A DNA stretch of 64,000 nucleotides from Pannonibacter phragmitetus DSM 14782 (GCF_000382365.1 NZ_KB908218.1:265066-329065), one strand, 5' to 3'. Numbered from the stretch's first letter, positions 35,581 through 49,522 are shown. Numbers and translations are program-made. Notes: generated by a model from the sequence alone, not told the origin.

Positions 35581-36726
35581 ATGACGGGTAAGGAGAAGGG
35601 CAGTCCCGAGAGCCAGCGGCTCGCCCTGATGGCCCATGACCTGCGCACGCCGCTCAATGCCATGCGGTTGACGGCGGAGCTGATCGGCATGGAACCGCTG
35701 AGCCCCCTGCAGCAGGTGCGCCTGGCAACGCTCATTGCCGCCATCGATGGCCTCGCAGACATGACCGGCGCCGTGCTGAACGAGGGCCGCGCCGCCGCAG
35801 GCCTTACGCCTTTGCCAAAGGCTGTGCGGGCCGAGCCTGAAGGTGCAGATGCCGGGCGGATGGTGCTGGAAATCGCCGGTCTGTTCGAGCCTCTGGCCAA
35901 GGCCAAAGGCCTGCCTCTTGCCGTCAGTGTGCCGGAGGCGCCGCTTTTCTGTCCGCCGGAGCTGCAGATGGCCCTGCGCCGAGCGGCAACCGTGCTCCTC
36001 GACAATGCCATCCGCTACACCCCGCGCGGGCAGGTGCGGGCGGTGCTGCGCGAGGAGGCGGGTACCCTTTTGCTGGAGATCACCGACACGGGGCCGGGGA
36101 TCGGTGTGATGGAGCGCCGCCGCCTGTTCCGCCCTTTCACGCGCGGGACGGCCGGCCGTGCCGGCGATGGCAGCAGTTCGGGCCTTGGCCTGTGGGGGGC
36201 TGCAGAGGTGGTGAAGGCCGCTGGCGGGCGGCTGGATCTGGACGATGCGCCGGGCGGTGGCTGCCGTTTCTCCGTGCATCTGCCGCTGCCGGGCGGGAGC
36301 GGGGCTCCGGATGGCGGCACTGCCCAGCCGGGGCCGCATGTGCTGATCGTCGATGACAACGAAACCAACCGGCGTCTGCTCGCAGCCTTGCTGGAATCCT
36401 TTGCCATGACCAGTGATGCGGCCGGCACCGGCCAGCAGGCCGTGAACATGGCGGCAGCAACCGCCTATGACGGGGTGCTGCTGGATCTGCACATGCCCGG
36501 CATGGACGGCATCGAAACCGCCGCCGCCCTGCGCCTCGGGCCGGATGGTGCGCGTCTGCCGCTGATTGCGGTGACGGCCGCCCTGGAATCAGTAGGCGAC
36601 CGCAAGCTGCGGCAGGCCGGGTTTGACGACGTACTGCCCAAACCCATTTCTCCCTCGCAGCTCTACCAGACCCTCAACCTCGCCCGAACCCGGCACAAGC
36701 TGCGGCTGGAGGAGATGGCGGGGTAG
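35581..36726 (+). CDS. Soluble hybrid histidine kinase (HisKA-HATPase-receiver)
   Basis: A 381-residue signalling protein without membrane or sensor domains. The dimerization box holds His19 in AHDLRTPLNAM. The ATP-binding domain has an N-box LLDNAIRYTP (Asn142), G1 DTGPGIG and G2 GLGLWG. A C-terminal receiver (about 252-375) has phospho-acceptor Asp302 in LDLHMPGMDG and a late KP motif in LPKPISPS. The kinase box begins almost at the N-terminus, so the input must come from a partner protein. AGGGGA lies upstream of the ATG. No response regulator is adjacent. Confidence 0.9.
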   Translation: MTGKEKGSPESQRLALMAHDLRTPLNAMRLTAELIGMEPLSPLQQVRLATLIAAIDGLADMTGAVLNEGRAAAGLTPLPKAVRAEPEGADAGRMVLEIAGLFEPLAKAKGLPLAVSVPEAPLFCPPELQMALRRAATVLLDNAIRYTPRGQVRAVLREEAGTLLLEITDTGPGIGVMERRRLFRPFTRGTAGRAGDGSSSGLGLWGAAEVVKAAGGRLDLDDAPGGGCRFSVHLPLPGGSGAPDGGTAQPGPHVLIVDDNETNRRLLAALLESFAMTSDAAGTGQQAVNMAAATAYDGVLLDLHMPGMDGIETAAALRLGPDGARLPLIAVTAALESVGDRKLRQAGFDDVLPKPISPSQLYQTLNLARTRHKLRLEEMAG

Positions 36727-36746
36727 GGGGGTGGTACCATTCCTCT

Positions 36747-36929
36747 CCATCGTCATCCCGGCCAAGCGAAGCGCGAGCCGGGACCGGTGAGCCGGGGAGC
36801 AAGTTGGCTTGGCTGGCGGGGTGAGCCTTTCACCGCATAAGGTGTTCGCATCCAAGTTTGCGTTCGAACCGGTAGGCCTCGGCTCACCGGTACCGGATCT
36901 CCGCTTCGCTGCGTCCGGTATGACGATGG
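36747..36929. repeat. Long imperfect inverted repeat (about 48-bp arms)
   Basis: The arm at 36747-36795 (starting CCATCGTCATCCCGG) is nearly the reverse complement of 36880-36929 (ending TATGACGATGG), with only scattered mismatches over about 48 bases. The arms include an AAGCGAAGCG segment that is itself part of smaller palindromes. Location is the convergent gap between the hybrid kinase and acnA. It resembles the dispersed GTCATCCCGG repeats of alphaproteobacterial genomes. Confidence 0.85.
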
Positions 36930-36946
36930 AGGGACTGGGCAAAGAT

Positions 36947-36974
36947 AAGGGCCGCCCCATGTGGAGCGGCCCTT
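36947..36974 (-). terminator. Terminator for acnA
   Basis: AAGGGCCGC (36947-36955) pairs with GCGGCCCTT (36966-36974), with further pairing in the loop. Read on the minus strand the stem is preceded by AAAACGGA and followed by ATCTTT, and lies about 23 bases after the acnA stop. Confidence 0.75.
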
Positions 36975-36997
36975 TCCGTTTTGCGCTTAAAGGATGG

Positions 36998-39676
<2,679 letters not shown>

Positions 39677-40067
39677 GTCGAGCACTCTCCTCTCAAGACC
39701 GGGCACGGCGGCGGGATGGTGCCTGCCCGGAGGATTAAAGATCTCTGGTCCCGGCCGCTGCCGGATCTGACTGGCCTCTTGCCGGGCCTCGCCTTTGGTG
39801 CCGCACAGTCCCCGCCGCTGCCCGCAGGCGGGCAGGCCGGAGGCCGCTGTATGCTGCCCCTATAGCCGGTTTTGGCTTTTGCGGCGAGTCATGCCCGCAG
39901 CATCTGCAACTGGAACCCGTCTCCGGGTGCTATTTCAACCTTTTGGGCCGGCCTTCGGGACGCCTCGCAGTGAAAGGCTTTGACATCAAATATTGGGTTT
40001 ATTTTTCAAAGGGCAACAGGGGTCAAGGACAAAGGCCCGCATTCAGTTTATGGGTGATCGAAAGCGC

Positions 40068-40096
40068 TTGAATGACATTGCATACTATTGTATACC
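40068..40096 (+). promoter_or_regulatory. Candidate acnB promoter overlapping a palindromic operator
   Basis: TTGAAT (40068-40073) and TATACC (40091-40096) are spaced by exactly 17 bases. The imperfect palindrome GCATAC-TATT-GTATAC (40080-40095) covers the spacer and -10 region and resembles GntR-family operator half-sites. The whole acnA-acnB gap (39677-40193) otherwise shows only an AT-rich stretch near 39975-40010, probably part of the acnA promoter region. Confidence 0.5.
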
Positions 40097-40193
40097 GCGC
40101 TGAAAAATAACACTCAGCCCGCTTGCCCCGGCCCGCCAGAAGTGACCGCGATCCGGAGGTTGGCACTGACCAACAAGGGATTCCGGGATCACC

Positions 40194-42986
<2,793 letters not shown>

Positions 42987-43027
42987 GCCGCCAGAGCCAT
43001 CTGAACCTCTGATGGCCTGACTTTCAG

Positions 43028-43086
43028 CGGCCGCCCGTTCGGTGAGGATCCTATCGGATCTGACCCGGACGGGCGGCCGTTCTGTT
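43028..43086 (+). terminator. Terminator after acnB
   Basis: CGGCCGCCCG (43028-43037) pairs with CGGGCGGCCG (43070-43079), with further pairing inside, followed by TTCTGTT. The T-run is imperfect, so it may be a processing hairpin, but it cleanly separates acnB from the ccm operon. Confidence 0.7.
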
Positions 43087-43165
43087 GTGAGGCGCAACTC
43101 TGCCCCTCCTCTACGCAGTTCTAGCTGCTTGCCATCGTCCGGGGGGCATCCTAACAAGGACCGGA

Positions 43166-43189
43166 ATGAAGCGCGGAGCTGTCCCCTGA
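43166..43189 (+). other. Seven-codon reading frame overlapping the ccmA start
   Basis: ATG at 43166 has AAGGA 5 bases upstream and reads MKRGAVP before TGA at 43187. The stop overlaps the CTG (43186-43188) where CcmA homology begins, in the -1 frame relative to it, and the junction is a run of four C. It could be a leader peptide, a -1 frameshift signal, or the trace of a one-base deletion. Confidence 0.4.
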
Positions 43190-43863
43190 AACTGATTGCC
43201 GACAAACTTGCCGTGGACCGGGGCGGGCGCCGGGTGTTTGCCGGGCTGGGCTTTGAGCTTGAGGCGGGCCGGGCGCTGGTCATCACCGGGGCCAATGGTG
43301 TCGGCAAGTCGACACTGCTGCGCACGCTGGCGGGCCTTGTGCCGGTAAGCGAGGGCAAGCTGACGCTGGAAGGCGGCGCCAGCGAGCGCAGCCTGGCCGA
43401 ACACGCGCATTATTTCGGCCATGAAAGCGCAGTGAAGCGCGCCCTGAGCGTGCTGGAAAACCTTGAGTTCTGGCGCAGTTTCATGGCCCCGGCCCGGCCG
43501 GAGGGCTTTGACGGTGAGGTGCTGCAGCCGCTGGAAATTCTCGACCGGCTTGGCATCGTTCATACGGCGGACCTGCCTGCGGCCTATCTGTCGGCGGGGC
43601 AGACCCGGCGGCTGGCGCTGGCGCGCCTGTTCGTAACGCCGCGCCCCATCTGGCTGATGGATGAGCCGACCTCGGCCCTCGACAAGGCCTCCGAAGCGCA
43701 GCTTCTCGGTTTCATGAACGCGCATCTGGCCGCAGGCGGGCAGATCATCACCGCCACCCATTCCGAGCTTGCGCTGCATCCCGCCGATGCGCTGCATCTG
43801 GCTGCGCCAGAGCTTGGGCAGGAGCAGGATGACGAGACCGCAGACGAGGGAGAAGGGGCATGA
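43186..43863 (+). CDS. ccmA: Haem exporter ATP-binding protein CcmA
   Basis: A 225-residue ABC ATPase of the cytochrome c maturation system, which with CcmB powers release of holo-CcmE from CcmCD. Walker A is GANGVGKS (35-42), signature LSAGQ (135-139) and Walker B LMDEP (Asp159-Glu160). Family homology begins at LKLIADKLAV, where the only start available is CTG at 43186, with GGAG 8 bases upstream. In-frame ATG/GTG/TTG codons lie far upstream in sequence unlike the family (GTG at 43042). The CTG is therefore proposed as the start. The stop overlaps ccmB (ATGA). Confidence 0.85.
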   Translation: MKLIADKLAVDRGGRRVFAGLGFELEAGRALVITGANGVGKSTLLRTLAGLVPVSEGKLTLEGGASERSLAEHAHYFGHESAVKRALSVLENLEFWRSFMAPARPEGFDGEVLQPLEILDRLGIVHTADLPAAYLSAGQTRRLALARLFVTPRPIWLMDEPTSALDKASEAQLLGFMNAHLAAGGQIITATHSELALHPADALHLAAPELGQEQDDETADEGEGA

Positions 43864-44531
43864 ACGGCTGGTTCCTCGCACTTGTTGCCCGCGAGTTCCG
43901 CCTGGCCGTCCGGGTTGGCGGCGGGGCGCTGATCGGCGTGCTGTTCTTTCTGGCCGTGGTCACGGTCATTCCCTTTGGCGTCGGGCCGGATCTCAATCTC
44001 CTGTCCCGCATCGGCCCGGCCATCCTTTGGATCGGTGCGCTGCTGTCGGCGCTGCTGGGGCTCGACCGGCTGTTTCAGGCCGACCGGGACGACGGCTCGC
44101 TCGATCTGATGCTGATGGCCGGCCAGCCGCTGGAACTGGTGGTGCTGGGCAAGTGCCTTGCCCATTGGGTGGCGACCGGCCTGCCGCTGGTGCTGGCTGC
44201 GCCCGTTCTGGCCGTTTTCCTCAATCTCGGGCCGGTGGCCATGGGGGCGGTGACGCTGACGCTGCTGGTGGGCACTCCCGCTCTGACGCTGATCGGGGCA
44301 ATCGGCGCGGCGCTGACCGTGTCGCTGCGCCGGGGCGGTCTGCTGCTCGCGGTGCTGGTGGTGCCGCTGACGATCCCGGTGCTGATCTTCGGCGTGAGCG
44401 CGGCGGACGCTGCCGTGAATGACCCCGTGCCCTTCATGACGCCGTTTCTGATCCTCTGCGCGCTGACGCTGTTCTCCGCCGTTCTCGGGCCGGTGGCCGC
44501 AGCGGCGGCGCTGCGCTTTGCGGCGGATTGA
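43860..44531 (+). CDS. ccmB: Haem exporter permease CcmB
   Basis: A 223-residue inner-membrane protein with six hydrophobic helices, typical of CcmB in length and pattern. It contains LLGLDRLFQADRDDGSLD, a family signature near the cytoplasmic coupling region, and the C-terminal FILCALTLFSAVLGP helix. It overlaps ccmA by 4 bases. The ABC complex CcmAB works with CcmC, D and E in periplasmic haem delivery. Confidence 0.95.
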   Translation: MNGWFLALVAREFRLAVRVGGGALIGVLFFLAVVTVIPFGVGPDLNLLSRIGPAILWIGALLSALLGLDRLFQADRDDGSLDLMLMAGQPLELVVLGKCLAHWVATGLPLVLAAPVLAVFLNLGPVAMGAVTLTLLVGTPALTLIGAIGAALTVSLRRGGLLLAVLVVPLTIPVLIFGVSAADAAVNDPVPFMTPFLILCALTLFSAVLGPVAAAAALRFAAD

Positions 44532-44674
44532 ACCCATCAGGGCATGACGGTTTCGTGATTGGGGTCAGATGGGGGCTTGACCCAGCGCAAGGCAATGCGA
44601 AAACCCTTGAGGCATAGAGAGCGGACCTGCGGCCTTGCATTGCAGCGGCGGGTGAGAGGGATTAGAACCATTCC

Positions 44675-45442
44675 ATGGCACTTGTTGATCTGGCGAACCC
44701 GACCCGTTTCATGAGCCTTGCCCGGGCCATCCTGCCCTGGGCAACGGGCCTGTGTGTGCTGCTGTTTGCCATCGGGCTCTACATGACCTTCTTCGTGGCG
44801 CCGGAGGATTACCAGCAGGGCGATACGGTGCGGATCATGTATATCCACGTACCGGCCGCCTGGCTGTCGATGATGTGCTATTCGGTCATGGCCCTGTCTT
44901 CTCTTGGCACGCTGGTGTGGAAGCACCCGCTGGCTGATGTCTCGGCAAAGGCGGCAGCCCCCCTGGGCGCTGCTTTCACCTTCATGGCGCTGATCACCGG
45001 TTCGCTCTGGGGCAAGCCCATGTGGGGCACCTATTGGGTCTGGGATGCGCGTCTGACCTCGGTACTGGTGCTCTTCATCATGTATCTGGGCCTCATGGCC
45101 CTGTGGCGGACGATGGATGACCCGATCCGGGCGGGCAAGGCGGCGGCCGTGCTGACACTGGCCGGGGTCATCAACCTGCCCATCATCAAATTCTCCGTCG
45201 ACTGGTGGAACACGCTCCATCAGCCGGCCAGCGTCATCCGCATGGACGGGCCGACGATCCACCCGGACCTGCTGTGGCCGCTGATGGTGATGGCGGCAGC
45301 CTTCACGCTGCTGTTCCTGGTGCTGCATGCCCATGCGATGATCAACGAAATCCTGCGGCGTCGGGTGCGGGCGCTGCGCATGCGGGCTGCCGCCGTGCGC
45401 CCGGCGGGCGCCAGCACCGCAACCCCTGTCGCGGCGGAGTGA
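44675..45442 (+). CDS. ccmC: Haem exporter protein CcmC
   Basis: A 255-residue protein with six membrane helices and the periplasmic tryptophan-rich haem motif MWGTYWVWDARLTS, flanked by the conserved histidines (YIHVPAAWLSM upstream and NTLHQP downstream). CcmC attaches haem to CcmE. The gap of 143 bases after ccmB holds no gene; its only visible features are an AT-moderate stretch and GAGAGGGATTAG before the start. Confidence 0.96.
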   Translation: MALVDLANPTRFMSLARAILPWATGLCVLLFAIGLYMTFFVAPEDYQQGDTVRIMYIHVPAAWLSMMCYSVMALSSLGTLVWKHPLADVSAKAAAPLGAAFTFMALITGSLWGKPMWGTYWVWDARLTSVLVLFIMYLGLMALWRTMDDPIRAGKAAAVLTLAGVINLPIIKFSVDWWNTLHQPASVIRMDGPTIHPDLLWPLMVMAAAFTLLFLVLHAHAMINEILRRRVRALRMRAAAVRPAGASTATPVAAE

Positions 45443-45449
45443 GGTGAGC

Positions 45450-45635
45450 ATGGCTGCCTTCGACCTGGGCCCCCACGCGGGCTTCATCATTGCTTCTTTC
45501 GTCATTTGCCTTGGCGTCGTGCTGGGCCTGACCGCCTGGGTGTGGCTGGACCGGCGGCGGCTCAATGCGGATCTGAAGACGCTGGAAGCGCAAGGTGTGC
45601 GCCGGCGCAAGGCAGCAGGGACGCAAGGCCAATGA
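45450..45635 (+). CDS. ccmD: Haem exporter protein CcmD
   Basis: A 61-residue single-pass membrane protein. It has a short N-terminal periplasmic part with FDLGPHAGFI, one hydrophobic helix (IIASFVICLGVVLGLTAWVW) and a basic cytoplasmic tail (DRRRLNADLKTLEAQGVRRR), exactly the CcmD pattern. GAGG lies 5 bases before the ATG. It is 7 bases after the ccmC stop and overlaps ccmG by 4 bases. Confidence 0.9.
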   Translation: MAAFDLGPHAGFIIASFVICLGVVLGLTAWVWLDRRRLNADLKTLEAQGVRRRKAAGTQGQ

Positions 45636-46249
45636 GCGCGCCGGACCAGTCTTCCGCTGCCAAGCCGGATGCGGGTTCCCGCCGCCGCATTCCTGTTTTC
45701 GCACTGCTGCCGCTGGTGATCTTCGCCGCGCTGGCGGTGCTGTTCATGTTCCAGATGTTCTTCGGGCGCGACCCGTCCGAACTGCCTTCGGCCCTGCTCA
45801 ACAAGCCGGCCCCCCGCATGGAGCTTCCTGCGGTGGAGGGGCTGATGGACAAGGGCGTGCCTGTACCCGGCATCGCGGCGGCTGATCTGGATGGCGGCGT
45901 GTCCGTGGTCAATGTCTTCGCCTCCTGGTGCGTGCCCTGCCGTCAGGAGCATCCGGTGCTGGAGGAAATGGCGAAGGACGGCCGGTTCCGGATGTACGGG
46001 ATAAACTACAAGGATCAGCCCGAAAACGCCCGCCGCTTCCTCGGCACGCTCGGCAACCCTTACGACAAGGTGGGCGCCGATGCCGGTGGCCGCGCGGCCA
46101 TCGAATGGGGCGTCTATGGCGTGCCGGAGACCTATGTGGTCGATGGCAAGGGCGTGATCCGCTACAAGTTCATCGGCCCGCTTTCGCCCGAAAGCTACGA
46201 GCGCGTGTTCCTGCCGCAGCTGGAACGGGTTCTGGCGGGCGGCAGCTGA
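45632..46249 (+). CDS. ccmG: Thiol:disulfide interchange protein CcmG/DsbE
   Basis: A 205-residue membrane-anchored thioredoxin-like reductase that keeps apocytochrome c haem-binding cysteines reduced. The anchor helix is at about 20-42, and the active site is Cys100-Val-Pro-Cys103 in FASWCVPCRQEHP. The CcmG-specific GVYGVPETYVVDGKG follows. It ends the ccmABCDG run; ccmE, ccmF and ccmH are not in the window and must lie elsewhere. Confidence 0.96.
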   Translation: MSAPDQSSAAKPDAGSRRRIPVFALLPLVIFAALAVLFMFQMFFGRDPSELPSALLNKPAPRMELPAVEGLMDKGVPVPGIAAADLDGGVSVVNVFASWCVPCRQEHPVLEEMAKDGRFRMYGINYKDQPENARRFLGTLGNPYDKVGADAGGRAAIEWGVYGVPETYVVDGKGVIRYKFIGPLSPESYERVFLPQLERVLAGGS

Positions 46250-46266
46250 TTCCCGTGTTTTGATTA

Positions 46267-46309
46267 CAAGAACGCCGCCCGCTGCCGGAAGGCAGGGGCG
46301 GCGTTCTTG
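46267..46309. terminator. Perfect bidirectional hairpin between ccmG and dctM
   Basis: CAAGAACGCCGCCC (46267-46280) pairs perfectly with GGGCGGCGTTCTTG (46296-46309), and an inner CTGCC-GGAA-GGCAG stem stacks on top. It sits in the gap between convergent genes and is near-symmetrical, so it can end both transcripts. Confidence 0.85.
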
Positions 46310-46351
46310 TCTCCGCGGCGGGGGTGGGCCTGCCGCAGCATCGGGTGGTTC

Positions 46352-47680
46352 TCAGCGTCCGGTGATGCCGGGGAAGGCGACCAGCAGACCGACAGCCAGC
46401 ATCTGCAGGGCGATGAACGGCAGCAGCGCCCGGAAGATGATGCCCAGCGTGATGCCGGGAGGTGCCACGGACTTCAGATAGAAGGCTGCGGGACCAAAGG
46501 GCGGCGACAGGAACGAGATCTGCATGTTCATGCAGAACAGGACGCCGAACCACACCGGATCAAGGCCGAGCGACTTGATGATCGGCACGAAGATCGGCAT
46601 CGTCAGCAGGGCAATGCCGACCCAGTCGAGGAAGGCGCCGAGGACGAACAGGATTGCCATCATCACCAGAACGATGACGGTGGGATTGTCCGAGATGCCG
46701 GTGATCATGCCCGAGACGAAGTTCACCCCGCCCATCAGATTGTAGACGCCGACAATGGCCGTGGCACCGATGCCGATCCAGACGATCATGCCGACCGTGG
46801 ACAGGGTCTGCATCGCCGCATCACGCAGCAGCTTGAACGAGAACTCGCCGCGCAGGATCGTGGACAGGAGCACGCCGCCGACGCCGATGGCTGAAGCTTC
46901 GGTCACGGAGGCGATGCCGCCATAGATCGAGCCCAGGACGATGAAGACGACCAGCACCGGCAGCGCCAGCCCCTTCAGCAGCCGCAGCTTCTCCGCCGCC
47001 GGTATTGGCTCCGGATCGACCTGCGGCACAACATGGGGCGTGAAATAGGCCCGGGCCAGGATGTAGGCGACATAGAACATGGCCAGCATGAAGCCCGGCA
47101 GGAAGGCCGCGGTGAACAGCTCGCCGATGGAGACGTTGGCGGTCAGGCCATAGATGATCAGCACGATTGACGGCGGGATCATGGTGCCGAGCGAGCCGCC
47201 TGCACAGACCACGCCGATGGCCAGATTGCGGTCATAACCCTGCCGCAGCATCTGGGGCAGGGCGATCATGCCCAGCAGCACGATTTCGCCGCCGATGATG
47301 CCGCTCATGGCGGCGAGAATCACCGAGACGAACACGGTCTGCACCGCAACGCCGCCGCGAATGCGCCCGGCAAACAGCTTCATTGCATCGAACAGGTCCC
47401 GGGCAATGCCGGAGCGGTCGAGAATGGCGGCCATCAGCACGAACATCGGCACCGAAACGAACACGAAGTTCATCACGAAGGAATAGACGCGGCTGGTGAT
47501 GAGCGGGATCGACATGGGGCCAAACCAGCCGAGCGCGAAGATGAGCGCCACAAGCAGCGTCACGAAGGCCAGAGGCATGCCGGTCAGCAGCAGCACGACC
47601 ATCATGATGAACATGGCCAGTGTGCCCCAGCCGATGCCGAGGGCCTGCAGGTTGAAGCTGAAATCCAGAAGATCTGTCAT
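46352..47680 (-). CDS. dctM: TRAP transporter large permease (DctM), sugar-acid cluster
   Basis: A 442-residue carrier with about twelve hydrophobic helices. It shows the landmarks VPMFVLMAAILDRSGIARDLFDAM, MSGIIGGEIVLLGMIALPQML, GSLGTMIPPSIVLIIYG and ISFLSPPFGPAAFYLKS. The FGPAAFY segment at the place where dicarboxylate carriers read PPVGLNLY is typical of a different subgroup of TRAP carriers. It is the last gene of dctP-dctQ-dctM on this strand; its start is 3 bases after the dctQ stop. Confidence 0.95.
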   Translation of the reverse strand: MTDLLDFSFNLQALGIGWGTLAMFIMMVVLLLTGMPLAFVTLLVALIFALGWFGPMSIPLITSRVYSFVMNFVFVSVPMFVLMAAILDRSGIARDLFDAMKLFAGRIRGGVAVQTVFVSVILAAMSGIIGGEIVLLGMIALPQMLRQGYDRNLAIGVVCAGGSLGTMIPPSIVLIIYGLTANVSIGELFTAAFLPGFMLAMFYVAYILARAYFTPHVVPQVDPEPIPAAEKLRLLKGLALPVLVVFIVLGSIYGGIASVTEASAIGVGGVLLSTILRGEFSFKLLRDAAMQTLSTVGMIVWIGIGATAIVGVYNLMGGVNFVSGMITGISDNPTVIVLVMMAILFVLGAFLDWVGIALLTMPIFVPIIKSLGLDPVWFGVLFCMNMQISFLSPPFGPAAFYLKSVAPPGITLGIIFRALLPFIALQMLAVGLLVAFPGITGR

Positions 47681-47683
47681 GGC

Positions 47684-48262
47684 TCAGTCCTTCACGCTGC
47701 GGCGGGCATGGTTGACGGCCAGCACCAGGAACTGCAGCACCAGAGCGATCATCACCACCAGGATGAAGACCTTGATCAAGGCCGGGGTCGGCGGGCTCCA
47801 GGCGCTGCCGGTGGTCTCCAGCCGGATCTCGCCGGAGGGGGCCAGCACGGCGCGCTGCACCATGTGCCAGGAGGCATAGGCGAAGAAGCCGCTGGCAATC
47901 GCACAGGCGAGGGAAATGAGCACATCCGCCGCCCGGCGCAGGCGCGGGGACAGGAGGTCGTAGATCAGCACAACGCGGATATGGGTGTTGCGGCTTGTGC
48001 AATAGAGGCCGCCGAAGACGAAGGCGATGCCGCACAGGAAGACCGTTGCCTCATGCGCCCAGATGGTGGGGCTGTTGAGCAGATAGCGCAGGAAGACTTC
48101 AAGCAGGAGAATGGCAGCTGCCAGAACAATGCCTGTTGCGAAGATGAGGCCGGAGCCGTTGATCAGGCGGCCCAGAAGGCCGGCTTCAGGCGCTGCGCCC
48201 TGTTCCGGTTCGGGTGGAAGGCCGGGGGCCTTCGCGTCAGTGTGAGTGGTGCCGTGTGTCAT
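47684..48262 (-). CDS. dctQ: TRAP transporter small permease (DctQ), sugar-acid cluster
   Basis: A 192-residue small permease subunit. A hydrophilic 28-residue N-terminal extension (THGTTHTDAKAPG) precedes four hydrophobic helices; characteristic is TIWAHEATVFLCGIAFVFGGLYC followed by HIRVVLIYD. The ATG at 48262 is chosen as the first plausible start (GGAAAC upstream). An in-frame ATG at 48385 would add a Pro/Arg-rich leader without family similarity. It is separated from dctP by about 140 bases. Confidence 0.9.
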   Translation of the reverse strand: MTHGTTHTDAKAPGLPPEPEQGAAPEAGLLGRLINGSGLIFATGIVLAAAILLLEVFLRYLLNSPTIWAHEATVFLCGIAFVFGGLYCTSRNTHIRVVLIYDLLSPRLRRAADVLISLACAIASGFFAYASWHMVQRAVLAPSGEIRLETTGSAWSPPTPALIKVFILVVMIALVLQFLVLAVNHARRSVKD

Positions 48263-48405
48263 GTCTGTTTCCAGCGGGACGAGCCTCAGGGCTGAGGCGG
48301 CACGGGGCCGCGCCGCCTCATGATCTTGCAGACGGATGGTGCCTATGCGGTCCGGGAGGGCGGGGCATGTGCTGTCCCGCCGCAACCCGTTTCAGGCCAC
48401 CTGTC

Positions 48406-49425
48406 TCAGAGCAGGCCCTTCTGGTTCAGATAGCTGGTGAGGGTGTCATAGACCTTCTGCGCCATCGCAGAGCCTTTGGCGATGCGCTCCCATTCGGCCA
48501 TGGCGATCTTGCGGAACTTGGCGCGTTCTTCGTCCGGCCAGTTGTGGATGGTGATGGAACCGTCCGCCTTGGCTTCCTCGATCGCCTTCAGGTCGGCAGC
48601 CTTGAGGCCGTTGATCTGGGCCTGCTGGAATTCCTTCACGGTCGTTTCCAGCAAGGTCTTGATGTCGTCCGGCAGGGCGTCCCACTTGGCCTTGTTCATG
48701 GACACTTCCACGAGCGGCAGGGAGTGGAAACCGGGGTAGACCGGGTGCGGGGCAACCTTGTTGAGGCCCTGGGTCTGGTTGACCGAGAACACCGAATAGT
48801 CGGCTGCGTCGACCACGCCCTTGTCGATGCTGGTGAAGACTTCCGAGGCAGGCAGGTTCACCGGCGCAGCGCCTGCTGCGGCGAAGACGTTGGCAATCGG
48901 GCCTTCCGGTGAGCGGACCTTGACGCCCTTGAGGTCATCAACGCCATTGAGCGGAACGCGGGAGACGAAAGCCTCAAGGCCGGGCGTGGACACGCCGATG
49001 AAATGCAGGCCGTAGGAGCCAAGCAGCTCCTGCATGATTTCCTTGCCGCCGCCATTCTCGACAAAGTCGATCATCTGGGCGGGATCGGACCATGCGCCGA
49101 CCGGGTTGGCGATGAGGCCGAAAGCCGGGTCCTTGCCGGCCCAGTAGGACGAATCGCAGATCTGGCCGTCCAGAATGCCCGCCGCAACCGCGTCCAGGGT
49201 TTCATTGTATTCGACGACGGAGCCGACCGGCATCAGCTCGATCTTCACCTTGCCGCCGGACTTTTCAGCGACGAGATCGGTCCAGCCCTTCTGATACTCG
49301 AAATTCGGGTTGCCCGCCGGGTCCGAGGACTGGAACCGGAACGAGTACTCCTGCGCCATTGCGCTTGTTGCCAGCGCGAAGGCTGCCACAGCTGTCAGGG
49401 ATGCCGTCTTCAAAAATCGCTTCAT
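48406..49425 (-). CDS. dctP: TRAP transporter solute-binding protein (DctP), sugar-acid cluster
   Basis: A 339-residue periplasmic receptor with a signal peptide cut after ALATSAMA. Fold landmarks are FRFQSSDPAGNPNFEYQKGW, the substrate-contact region LKGVKVRSPEGPIANVF, and VFTSIDKGVVDAADYSVFSVN. Of three consecutive in-frame ATGs, the third (49425) lies 7 bases after GGAGG and is used. The neighbouring dehydratase and dehydrogenase, together with the GntR repressor, point to a sugar acid as ligand; this is inference. Confidence 0.93.
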   Translation of the reverse strand: MKRFLKTASLTAVAAFALATSAMAQEYSFRFQSSDPAGNPNFEYQKGWTDLVAEKSGGKVKIELMPVGSVVEYNETLDAVAAGILDGQICDSSYWAGKDPAFGLIANPVGAWSDPAQMIDFVENGGGKEIMQELLGSYGLHFIGVSTPGLEAFVSRVPLNGVDDLKGVKVRSPEGPIANVFAAAGAAPVNLPASEVFTSIDKGVVDAADYSVFSVNQTQGLNKVAPHPVYPGFHSLPLVEVSMNKAKWDALPDDIKTLLETTVKEFQQAQINGLKAADLKAIEEAKADGSITIHNWPDEERAKFRKIAMAEWERIAKGSAMAQKVYDTLTSYLNQKGLL

Positions 49426-49522
49426 CATCATTCCTCCCGTTGATGAGCTTTTGGATGGGTATGTGCCGGAGCCCGTCAGAGCTCCTTTTGCGGCGGTTGA
49501 GAGCCGCCGTTTCCGCCTGGCG

